Assembly: GCA_964420285.1 (NCBI GenBank)
Contig: CAYQTE010000123.1
Coordinates: forward strand, 1-8,981
Reading direction: 5' to 3'
Length of the DNA: 8,981 bases
DNA from: CAYQTE01 sp964420285
GTDB taxonomy: Bacteria; Planctomycetota; Phycisphaerae; Tepidisphaerales; Tepidisphaeraceae
Part shown: positions 1 through 5,697 of the stretch, one piece after another
How positions within the stretch are numbered: the stretch's first letter is position 1
Layout: every line of letters begins with the position of its first letter
Made by a program: the position numbers and the translations under genes
Notes under the pieces: model-generated
What the model was told of the DNA's origin: nothing
What the model saw: only the letters and a program-made list of their open reading frames with translations
Databases searched by the model: none

Positions 1-47
1 CGCGGTACTACTCATGGCGAGCGCTCGCTGCCTCGACCGAATCGACC

Positions 48-2519
48 GTGACAACCGCCGCTGTTGACACAAACCCGGCCGCTCCGCCCGCCGACACACA
101 ACGTCGGCCGGAATCGTTTGCCCATCGCCTGGGCCTGTTCTGGCGGCGCCTTTCGGCGGCGACATGGTGGCATTGCCATCCGGTTCTGATCCTGACGTTC
201 ATCGGCGCGATCCTGCGGCTGTGGCAGCTCGATCAGCCCGCCCTCTGGTACGACGAGGCCGCCACCTACGCACGCAGTTCCGGCGCCTATACCCAGATGC
301 TCGGCACGCTCGAAGACGCCGGGTTCTCGCCGCTGCATTACGAAACCTACTGGGCCTTGAACCACTATTTCTGGATGACTCCGTTCATGATGCGGATCAT
401 CCCCGCCCTGTGCGGCATCGCCATGATCCCCGCGATGTATCTGCTGGCCCGCCATTTCCTCCGCAAGCCGGCCGCTTATTCCGTCGCCGCTTTCACCACC
501 TTCAGCGCCTTCCTCTTGAACTATTCCCGCGACGCCAAGATGTACATGGACCTGTGGCTCTTTTGCACAGTCAGCACATGGTGTTTCCTCAGCTTCGTCC
601 GCAACGGCAACATATTGGCGTTTCTCGGCTGGGTCGCGGCCGGGTTGGCAATGGTCGGCCTCCATGCCCTCGGCTGCATCCTGCTGGCCTTTCCGCCGCT
701 TTTTATCCTCACGCGCAAGCCGCCGCCTCCGCGAACCTGGATTCTCTTCGTGACAGGCATGCTCGTGATCGCCTCCGGGCCGCTCGGTTATTACACGGAT
801 TTCAGCCATTTCCTGAACACCAGCGAAGACCGCAACCTCAACACGGCCACCGGCACCGGGTGGGTTCCCGCCTACAACGCCGGCCGAACCGGCAGCGACC
901 AGATCCTCTACGGAACCACCGCCTTCCTCTTCGCATGGGAATGGCCCCGCAATCCCATCGTCGGCGAATTCGACAATCAGCAAAACGCCCAGACCACGCG
1001 CGACATGCTTCAGGCCAGTCATCTGCGCAAGACGGCCGCTGTCGGATTGCTCCTGATAGCCCTGGCCGGCATGTGGCCGTGGAAGCGCGTCGGGCATCTG
1101 AGCGCCGCGGGCGACCCCGACGCGGCGCTCTGCAACCGATTCCAGTCGCGGCTCTGGCTGGCCGTCTGGCTCATCGTGCCCGTTTACGGCTTCTATTGTG
1201 CCAGCGTGCGCGGCTTTGATACGCCCACGCAATGGATCAATTCCGTCAGTGACCTTGTCGGCGGGCACTGGTGGATCGTCGGCGGTGAAGCCCTCGCCAT
1301 CGCGGCCATCTGCCTCATTTGGAAACCCGCTTCGTCGCTTTTTATGGGCGCGGTCTGGATCACACCGCTGATTTTTCTGAACCTCGCGGTCTTCAAGATG
1401 GGATTCCCGCCGCCCGGCCATTTCTCCGACTGGTTCACCGCCATTCCCTCCAAATGGTTCATCGCCACCGAGAACTTTTTCGATCTGCTCTCCGATCCGC
1501 GCACCATCGGCGGCGCGCTGCCCATCATCGCCGCCGTCGCGTTTCACCAAAGCGGCCGCGACATCTATTGGCGCCTCGGCCGTTCGCTGGGCGTCGCCAT
1601 CATCGTGGCCATCATGCTCGGCGCCTGCCAGCAGGCCGCACAGGCCATCGCCAAGACCAACCCCACCGGTTCGGTCTGGATTCCCCGCTACATGGGCATT
1701 TGCTGGCCGGCCTTCGCGATTATCCTCTGCGGGCTGTTCGATCGCCTGCCGCATCGCACGCTGACGTGGTCGGCCCTGGCGCTGCTCGTCGCCGTCAACC
1801 TCGTGCATTACCTGGACCGCCTGGATGCCACCGAGCCGCCCATCGATCGCATCGCCGCCGACCTGGTCGATTCCGACATTGTCCGCCACGATCCCTCCGG
1901 CGACGGCCCGGTCACGCGCCGCCAGCAACAAGCCAACCTCGTGCGCGACGATGCCGCCATCACCGATGCCGATATCCTGCTCCGCGATTCCCTGGGCGAT
2001 CCGATGGTCATCCAGCAACTTGTCCTGGACGATGAAGCCGTCGCCAACACACAAACATGGCACAAACGTGTCCCGATCCGCACCTACCTGCTCAACCTCC
2101 CCGCCACCGGCCCCAACCCCGGCCAGGGCAACATCGACACCAACGTCGGCCACTATTACATGGCCATCACCGGCATGACCGTGCGCTCGCCCACGCAGCT
2201 TCGCGCCCAGGTCGGCCCGTCGGCGTTTTTTGACCTGTGGCCGGTGACGACACCCGCCCAGGTGGCGGCCGACGTGCAGAAGACCCCGGCGCTGAGAAAG
2301 TTGATCGTGTGGGATTTCAGCATCGCCGTCCCGAGTCCGGCCATTGATGCCATCCAACTCCAACTCGACCGGCTGAAGGCCGGGTGGGAACTCCAGTCAA
2401 GCGAACTGTTCACGGTCGAAGAGCACTGGAGCTTCCACTCGCGGGGAACGTATCGACGGCGGGTGTATGAGATCGTTCCCGCGCCGCATGCGCCGGGGGA
2501 TTTGAAGGCCTCTAAATAA
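48..2519 (+). CDS. GT-C / family 39-type membrane glycosyltransferase
   Basis: Large polytopic membrane protein (823 aa from GTG 48), probably moving a sugar from a polyprenyl-phosphate donor to a lipid, glycan or protein on the outer face of the cytoplasmic membrane. After a Pro-rich cytosolic N-terminus, the first membrane segment (about residues 45-60) is followed by 'LWYDEAAT' with D69-E70, the acidic pair typical of loop 1 in GT39/ArnT/PMT enzymes. Next come 'SPLHYE' (94-99), 'RIIPALCGI' (116-124) and 'NYSRDAKMY' (158-166), all in GT39 order. I count roughly 12-14 hydrophobic segments up to residue 588, including 'IPRYMGICWPAF' (545-556). Residues about 595-823 are a soluble tail, probably extracytoplasmic, that I do not recognise. 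The frame stays open from the window edge and GTG 48 has no clear Shine-Dalgarno, so the true start may lie upstream; it cannot be the first internal ATG, which lies after D69-E70. Substrate unknown. Confidence 0.85.
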   Translation: MTTAAVDTNPAAPPADTQRRPESFAHRLGLFWRRLSAATWWHCHPVLILTFIGAILRLWQLDQPALWYDEAATYARSSGAYTQMLGTLEDAGFSPLHYETYWALNHYFWMTPFMMRIIPALCGIAMIPAMYLLARHFLRKPAAYSVAAFTTFSAFLLNYSRDAKMYMDLWLFCTVSTWCFLSFVRNGNILAFLGWVAAGLAMVGLHALGCILLAFPPLFILTRKPPPPRTWILFVTGMLVIASGPLGYYTDFSHFLNTSEDRNLNTATGTGWVPAYNAGRTGSDQILYGTTAFLFAWEWPRNPIVGEFDNQQNAQTTRDMLQASHLRKTAAVGLLLIALAGMWPWKRVGHLSAAGDPDAALCNRFQSRLWLAVWLIVPVYGFYCASVRGFDTPTQWINSVSDLVGGHWWIVGGEALAIAAICLIWKPASSLFMGAVWITPLIFLNLAVFKMGFPPPGHFSDWFTAIPSKWFIATENFFDLLSDPRTIGGALPIIAAVAFHQSGRDIYWRLGRSLGVAIIVAIMLGACQQAAQAIAKTNPTGSVWIPRYMGICWPAFAIILCGLFDRLPHRTLTWSALALLVAVNLVHYLDRLDATEPPIDRIAADLVDSDIVRHDPSGDGPVTRRQQQANLVRDDAAITDADILLRDSLGDPMVIQQLVLDDEAVANTQTWHKRVPIRTYLLNLPATGPNPGQGNIDTNVGHYYMAITGMTVRSPTQLRAQVGPSAFFDLWPVTTPAQVAADVQKTPALRKLIVWDFSIAVPSPAIDAIQLQLDRLKAGWELQSSELFTVEEHWSFHSRGTYRRRVYEIVPAPHAPGDLKASK

Positions 2520-2536
2520 TACAAATGCGGATTAAC

Positions 2537-2562
2537 CGCCAAGACGCCAAGATCGCCAAGAA
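2537..2562. repeat. Short intergenic CGCCAAGA repeat cluster
   Basis: Three copies of CGCCAAGA begin at 2537, 2545 and 2554, about 20 bases after the stop of the glycosyltransferase gene. Degenerate 'cgccaag' strings of this kind are, from memory, common between genes in Planctomycetota and some other phyla, and are sometimes mistaken for coding sequence. No function is known to me. The rest of 2520-2687 shows only a weak GGCAG/CTGCC hairpin (2587-2605) without a T-run. Confidence 0.55.
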
Positions 2563-2648
2563 GAAAATACGCAGAGAATTCTCGACGGCAGTTAACCGAG
2601 CTGCCTGAGTTCGTCCGTGAAATTGGTGGTGAAAATCTGAGTGTGAAA

Positions 2649-2679
2649 TTGCGGCCACTTCGTCGATGCGCGGTACAAT
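2649..2679 (+). promoter_or_regulatory. Possible promoter for a leaderless transcript
   Basis: TACAAT at 2674-2679 is a good -10 hexamer, and TTGCGG at 2649-2654 could serve as a -35, though the 19-base spacer is long. A start site 7-9 bases after the -10 would fall at about 2686-2688, on or beside the ATG at 2688. No Shine-Dalgarno precedes that ATG. Together these suggest a leaderless mRNA. The -35 is weak, so confidence is modest. Confidence 0.35.
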
Positions 2680-2687
2680 GCTCATCC

Positions 2688-2779
2688 ATGAAGCGCGCCC
2701 GACGGTGGATACTGAGGGTTTTGACGTCGGTCTCACTGCTGGTGTGCGTGGCGGCCGCAGTCGAATGGCCGCGAAGCCA
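2688..2779 (+). CDS. Small membrane protein, N-terminus only, cut by the assembly gap
   Basis: The first 30 codons of a gene read MKRARRWILR followed by LTSVSLLVCVAAAVEWPRS: a basic cytosolic start, then one hydrophobic segment (about residues 8-25) ending in a 'W-x-R-S' motif. I associate this pattern with a large family of small uncharacterised planctomycete proteins whose first helix ends in 'LWVRS'. Here the usual hydrophobic residue before W is Glu. ATG 2688 is preferred over the upstream in-frame GTG (2643) because the basic-hydrophobic pattern begins there and a -10 hexamer lies just upstream. The frame runs into the Ns, so length and function are unknown. The frame that appears to continue through the Ns into nuoB is different and is an artefact of the fixed gap length. 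Confidence 0.55.
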
Positions 2780-2879
2780 NNNNNNNNNNNNNNNNNNNNN
2801 NNNNNNNNNNNNNNNNNNNNNNNNNNNNNNNNNNNNNNNNNNNNNNNNNNNNNNNNNNNNNNNNNNNNNNNNNNNNNNN
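2780..2879. other. Assembly gap of exactly 100 Ns
   Basis: One hundred consecutive Ns, the conventional placeholder for a scaffold gap of unknown size. It cuts off the small membrane-protein gene on its left and may hide the true 5' end of nuoB and any gene between them. The distance, and even the adjacency, of the two sides should not be trusted. Confidence 0.98.
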
Positions 2880-2881
2880 GC

Positions 2882-3445
2882 ATGGATACGCAACTGTTGC
2901 CCGACAATGTTCTGACCACGCAGCTTAAGCGGGTGGTCAACTGGTCCCGGCGGAGTTCGCTGTGGCCGATGCCGTTCGCCACCGCCTGCTGCGGCATCGA
3001 GCTGATGGCCACCGCCAGCAGCCGGTACGACCTGGCCCGGTTTGGGGCAGAGGCCATGCGCTTCAGTCCGCGGCAGAGCGATCTGCTCATCGTGGCCGGG
3101 CGGGTGACGCTCAAGCTCCTGCCGGTTCTTCAGCACATTTATCAGCAGATGACCGAGCCCAAGTGGATCATCAGCATGGGCGCCTGCGCCAGCACCGGCG
3201 GGGTGTTTGACGTGTACGCGACGATACAGGGTATCGATCAGTTCATGCCGGTGGATGTGTACGTGCCCGGCTGCCCGCCCCGGCCGGAAACGCTGATTGA
3301 GGGGATCATGGCGATCCAGCGGATCATCGACCAGGAGGGTTTGCCCGCGGCCGGGCGTCGTCGCCCGCTGCAATTATCGGTCGTCCCCGACTACCAACCG
3401 GCCGCACAGCCGGTTCCCCTGCACATCGCCGGCCGGCAGGTCTGA
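2882..3445 (+). CDS. nuoB: NADH-quinone oxidoreductase subunit B
   Basis: Subunit of respiratory complex I that holds iron-sulfur cluster N2, the last electron carrier before quinone, in the peripheral arm next to the membrane. From ATG 2882 the protein has 187 aa and contains every family signature: 'NWSRRSSLWPMPFATACCGIE' is the region carrying the tandem cysteines C36-C37, 'SPRQSDLLIVAGRVTLK' begins at residue 62, 'SMGACAS' holds C102 and 'PGCPPRPE' holds C131. The spacings of 65 and 29 residues fit the four N2 ligands. About 35 residues precede the Cys pair, slightly short for the family, and the start is only 2 bases from the assembly gap, so the real start may lie inside the Ns. The C-terminus has a proline-rich tail after about residue 155. 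nuoC and nuoD do not follow; the next gene is DksA-like. nuoA could be in the gap. Confidence 0.95.
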   Translation: MDTQLLPDNVLTTQLKRVVNWSRRSSLWPMPFATACCGIELMATASSRYDLARFGAEAMRFSPRQSDLLIVAGRVTLKLLPVLQHIYQQMTEPKWIISMGACASTGGVFDVYATIQGIDQFMPVDVYVPGCPPRPETLIEGIMAIQRIIDQEGLPAAGRRRPLQLSVVPDYQPAAQPVPLHIAGRQV

Positions 3446-3537
3446 TCCTGCTCTTACTGCTTCGCCTGATCCTCATCTTCATGCTGCTCCTGCTCTCCCG
3501 CCCTGATTCCAGCAACTTTTCGACACAATTACCCACC

Positions 3538-3566
3538 TTGACACGAACCCCTTTTCCCCTTATTAT
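3538..3566 (+). promoter_or_regulatory. Near-consensus sigma70 promoter for the DksA-like/lspA operon
   Basis: TTGACA (3538-3543) matches the -35 consensus exactly. TATTAT (3561-3566) matches the -10 at five of six bases, and the spacer is 17 bases. The stretch between is AT-richer than the surroundings. Transcription would begin near 3573, about 130 bases before the preferred GTG start of the DksA-like gene. This separates that operon from nuoB, which ends 92 bases before the -35. The rest of 3446-3537 is pyrimidine-rich on this strand, with no gene or terminator that I can see. Confidence 0.75.
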
Positions 3567-3572
3567 TGCTTT

Positions 3573-3704
3573 GCTCTGGACTTGCGGAGGGGCAACCCCG
3601 TTCGCAAGGTCGGCGGATGGGAAATGCCGGCCGGCCTGGCGGCCGCTTCGGGGCAACCGGCGGACCTTGCGGCGCGCAGTCGGAGAAAGGAACCAGGGCG
3701 ATCC
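3573..3704 (+). promoter_or_regulatory. Candidate structured 5' leader RNA with alternative stems
   Basis: The expected transcript begins with CTTGCG (3581-3586), which pairs with CGCAAG (3603-3608) around an inner GGGG-CAA-CCCC hairpin (3589-3599). The same CGCAAG is part of CGCAAGGTC (3603-3611), which pairs perfectly over nine bases with GACCTTGCG (3663-3671). Only one of the two can form at a time. The longer stem encloses a CGGCCG/CGGCCG hairpin (3628-3633 with 3640-3645, loop of six). GGGGCAACC occurs twice (3589, 3650). This resembles a switch or attenuator, but it matches no riboswitch class I can name. High GC makes chance pairing easier. If translation actually starts at TTG 3582 or ATG 3624, part of this is coding. 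Confidence 0.35.
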
Positions 3705-4580
3705 GTGGCGAAATCACCCTCCCAAAAGCCGGCGGCCAAGGCCGCTCGTCCGCACCCCATCGCCCGCATGGGCACCACGCCCGCGTCAAGTGCAAAATCC
3801 AGCAACGGCAAGGCAGCCGTCAACGGCAAGCCCGTCGCCAAACAGCCCGTCAGGGCTCTGGTAAGGTCTGCAGCCAAACCGGCCGCAAAGCCGCAAGGCA
3901 AAATGGCCAAGTCCCTGCCAAAGACTCTCGCCGCGCCCGCTGTCAAATCCGCGAGCCAGGCCGCTGCGTCGCCTGTCCGGCCGCTGGCTGCCGCTTCGTC
4001 GCGGACCAGCAATGCCCGCCGCAACGAACAACGCACCAATCAGGCGTTGTCCGAATCTCGCGATGTGTCGCTGGCGGCCAGGAAGACCAAGACCGTGTCG
4101 GCCCGCGCCGCGGCCGCTCGAGCGGCTGATGAGCAAAACCAAAATCTCATCAACAACCGTCCCAGCGCCATTCCGACCGACACCAAGCCGCGCAAGAACA
4201 CGGCCGGGCTCAGCGCCCACGAACTGGAGTTCTACCGCGATCTGCTCCTGGCCAAGCGCCGCGAACTGGTTGGCGACATGAGTTCCCTGGAGCGCGAAGC
4301 CCTTCACACGACCGGCGGGAGCAACCTCTCCAATCTGCCGATCCACATGGCCGATCAGGGCACCGATAATTATGAGCAGGAGTTTACTCTCGGGCTGATG
4401 GAGAAGGATCGCCGGCTTCTGCGCGACATCAACGCGGCATTGGGAAAGATCCAGGACGGTTCCTACGGCATCTGCGAGGGCACCGGCCTGCCCATCTCCA
4501 AGCCCCGGCTTGAAGCCCAGCCGTGGGCCAGGTTTTCCATCGAACACGCTCGCAAGCTGGAGCGGCACATGGTGCGTTGA
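3705..4580 (+). CDS. DksA/TraR-like protein with degenerate zinc finger and long basic tail
   Basis: Probable transcription factor that would enter the RNA polymerase secondary channel, as DksA does. Residues about 170-290 of 291 match the DksA/TraR fold: a coiled coil ('AHELEFYRDLLLAKRRELVG'), a tip retaining acidic residues D217 and D221, the return helix 'LMEKDRRLLRDI', then 'YGICEGTG' and 'RLEAQPWARFSIEHA'. At the CxxC-x17-CxxC zinc positions it has C257, T260, S278 and H281, so three of four cysteines are gone and zinc binding is unlikely. Residues 1-165 are low-complexity, rich in Lys, Ala, Pro and Ser, like histone H1 tails, and probably disordered and nucleic-acid-binding. GTG 3705 is chosen because it gives the family-like start 'MAKSP' and AAAGGA lies upstream (3686-3691), although 13 bases away. 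ATG 3624 or TTG 3582 would add 27 or 41 residues. lspA follows 3 bases after the stop. Confidence 0.85.
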   Translation: MAKSPSQKPAAKAARPHPIARMGTTPASSAKSSNGKAAVNGKPVAKQPVRALVRSAAKPAAKPQGKMAKSLPKTLAAPAVKSASQAAASPVRPLAAASSRTSNARRNEQRTNQALSESRDVSLAARKTKTVSARAAAARAADEQNQNLINNRPSAIPTDTKPRKNTAGLSAHELEFYRDLLLAKRRELVGDMSSLEREALHTTGGSNLSNLPIHMADQGTDNYEQEFTLGLMEKDRRLLRDINAALGKIQDGSYGICEGTGLPISKPRLEAQPWARFSIEHARKLERHMVR

Positions 4581-4583
4581 GCC

Positions 4584-5303
4584 ATGGCTTCGGCTCCCGA
4601 TCCACATCGCCCGACCCCCGCATCGGCTGCCCGACCGGCCGGAGCGACCTCGCGGCCGCCGCAATCGATGCCTGCCACGACGGACAATTTCAAGTCGCCG
4701 GCCGCGATTGCGCGATTCGTGCTGACTACCCTTGTGCTACTGGCCGCGGATCTCGTCGTCAAGCACGTGGCGTTCAGCCGTCTGGCCACGGAACTGCTTG
4801 TGCTGCCCGACGGACACGTCCAGGTCCGCAGCCGCACGCTGGATTTGATCCCCGGCCTGATCCATCTGGAAGTGACCGCCAACCAGGGCGCGGTGTTCGG
4901 TCTGGGGCAGGGACAGCGCTGGGTTTTCGTTGCGGTTTCAGTGGCGGCCATCGCGTTCCTGACCTATCTCTTCCGGCGCGGGGGGAAATCGGCGTCGTAT
5001 CAGATCGTGCTGGGCATGCTTCTGGCCGGCGTGCTGGGCAACATGGTCGATCGCATCGCGCTTGGCTACGTGCGCGACATGATCCATGCCCTGCCCGGCT
5101 GGCATTGGCCGCTGTGGCTGATTCGACGGCTGCCGGATTGGAGCTGGAAATACGGCGAGGTCTTCCCGTGGATTTTCAACGTGGCCGACAGCCTGTTGTG
5201 CGTGGGTGTGGCGATCCTCATTCTGCACGGCCTGTTTGTTCCGCCGCAGGGAGCACCTGTGAAGGCCGATGCACAAGATCCGCCCGGCAAGGCGGCATCG
5301 TGA
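4584..5303 (+). CDS. lspA: Lipoprotein signal peptidase (signal peptidase II)
   Basis: Inner-membrane aspartyl protease that cleaves the signal peptide from diacylglyceryl-modified prolipoproteins. The 239-aa protein shows all the family motifs: 'AADLVVKH' (D56) in the first helix, 'ANQGAVFGL' (N100), 'GNMVDR' with N153 and catalytic D156, and 'FNVADS' with N199 and catalytic D202. Four hydrophobic segments lie at about 42-58, 112-130, 139-157 and 197-218. It is longer than the usual 160-170 aa for two reasons. About 36 extra Pro/Ala-rich residues precede helix 1; an internal ATG at 4668 would remove 28 of them. The loop between the catalytic aspartates spans 46 residues against about 18 in E. 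coli, and is Trp-rich (168-196). The start lies 3 bases after the DksA-like stop, so the two genes are very likely co-transcribed. Confidence 0.95.
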   Translation: MASAPDPHRPTPASAARPAGATSRPPQSMPATTDNFKSPAAIARFVLTTLVLLAADLVVKHVAFSRLATELLVLPDGHVQVRSRTLDLIPGLIHLEVTANQGAVFGLGQGQRWVFVAVSVAAIAFLTYLFRRGGKSASYQIVLGMLLAGVLGNMVDRIALGYVRDMIHALPGWHWPLWLIRRLPDWSWKYGEVFPWIFNVADSLLCVGVAILILHGLFVPPQGAPVKADAQDPPGKAAS

Positions 5304-5317
5304 CGCGAAGTTTTCGG

Positions 5318-5346
5318 TTGACACTTTGCGTTGAATGCGACAGATT
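5318..5346 (+). promoter_or_regulatory. Possible promoter before the small HicB-like gene
   Basis: TTGACA at 5318-5323 is a perfect -35. At 17 bases distance lies CAGATT (5341-5346), which keeps only three of six -10 bases, including A at position 2 and T at position 6. Transcription would start near 5353. AGGAGG (5355-5360) and GGAG (5363-5366) follow before the ATG at 5374. Confidence 0.4.
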
Positions 5347-5373
5347 GTGTGTGCAGGAGGGTGGAGTTACGGA

Positions 5374-5634
5374 ATGGCACGGAACACGGAAAAGTTCAAT
5401 GAGACGCTGGTGATCTTCTTCTCCGCCGAGGACCAGAGATGGATCGCGCATGGATTGCATACGGACCAGATCGGCGACGGCGATTCGGTCATTGGCGCCC
5501 TTGAGGATGCGCTGCGCGCGATCGACGCGGTCGAAATGATCGTGCACGACGATCCGACCGTCGCGTTTTTCAGGGAGGCTCCGGACGATATCCAGGCGAT
5601 GGCAATCAACGCCAAGCCGTTGCTGCTGATGTGA
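5374..5634 (+). CDS. Small hypothetical protein, possibly HicB-like fold
   Basis: An 86-aa soluble protein. An N-terminal strand ('TLVIFFSAED') is followed by 'RWIAHGLHTDQIGDGDSV', then an amphipathic helix 'GALEDALRAIDAVEMI' and an acidic stretch ('VHDDPTVAFFREAPDD'). This strand-strand-helix order, with a Gly/Asp turn before an Ala/Leu helix, recalls the partial RNase H fold of HicB antitoxin-like and UPF0150 proteins, but without the usual C-terminal DNA-binding part. No HicA-like toxin lies next to it, so a toxin-antitoxin role is not supported. The start is set at ATG 5374 because GGAG at 5363-5366 lies 7 bases upstream and AGGAGG slightly further; the in-frame ATG at 5335 lies upstream of both and inside the possible promoter. 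Function unknown. Confidence 0.7.
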   Translation: MARNTEKFNETLVIFFSAEDQRWIAHGLHTDQIGDGDSVIGALEDALRAIDAVEMIVHDDPTVAFFREAPDDIQAMAINAKPLLLM

Positions 5635-5697
5635 TGCTCATTCTGCTCAACCAAGTCCGCCGGACGTCGACTTTGCGAAAAAGCATATGAGCCCGCC

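Noticed and set aside
12..2363. 783-aa open frame on the minus strand opposite the glycosyltransferase
   Set aside because: It is rich in Gly, Asp, Arg and Glu with no recognisable domain or membrane pattern, and mirrors the strongly supported plus-strand gene. GC-rich genes commonly leave such antisense frames open.
2666..3445. A single gene running from 2666 through the Ns into nuoB
   Set aside because: The frame is continuous only because the gap was filled with 100 Ns. The left part lacks NuoB features, and the likely real gene there is in another frame.
3582..3704. N-terminal extension of the DksA-like protein from TTG 3582 or ATG 3624
   Set aside because: Possible, but the extension resembles no domain, TTG 3582 would lie only about 9 bases after the predicted transcript start, and GTG 3705 gives the more typical 'MAKSP' start. 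Kept as an alternative.
3573..3704. Known riboswitch, RNase P or SRP RNA in the DksA-like leader
   Set aside because: The GGGGCAACC elements looked suggestive, but the conserved cores of these RNAs are not present and the region is far too short for RNase P.
5374..5634. HicAB toxin-antitoxin module
   Set aside because: Only a HicB-like fold is suggested. There is no HicA-like double-stranded-RNA-binding toxin on either side.
5655..5665. GTCCG-C-CGGAC palindrome upstream of ribD
   Set aside because: The arms are only five bases in GC-rich DNA, with no nearby promoter; this is expected by chance.
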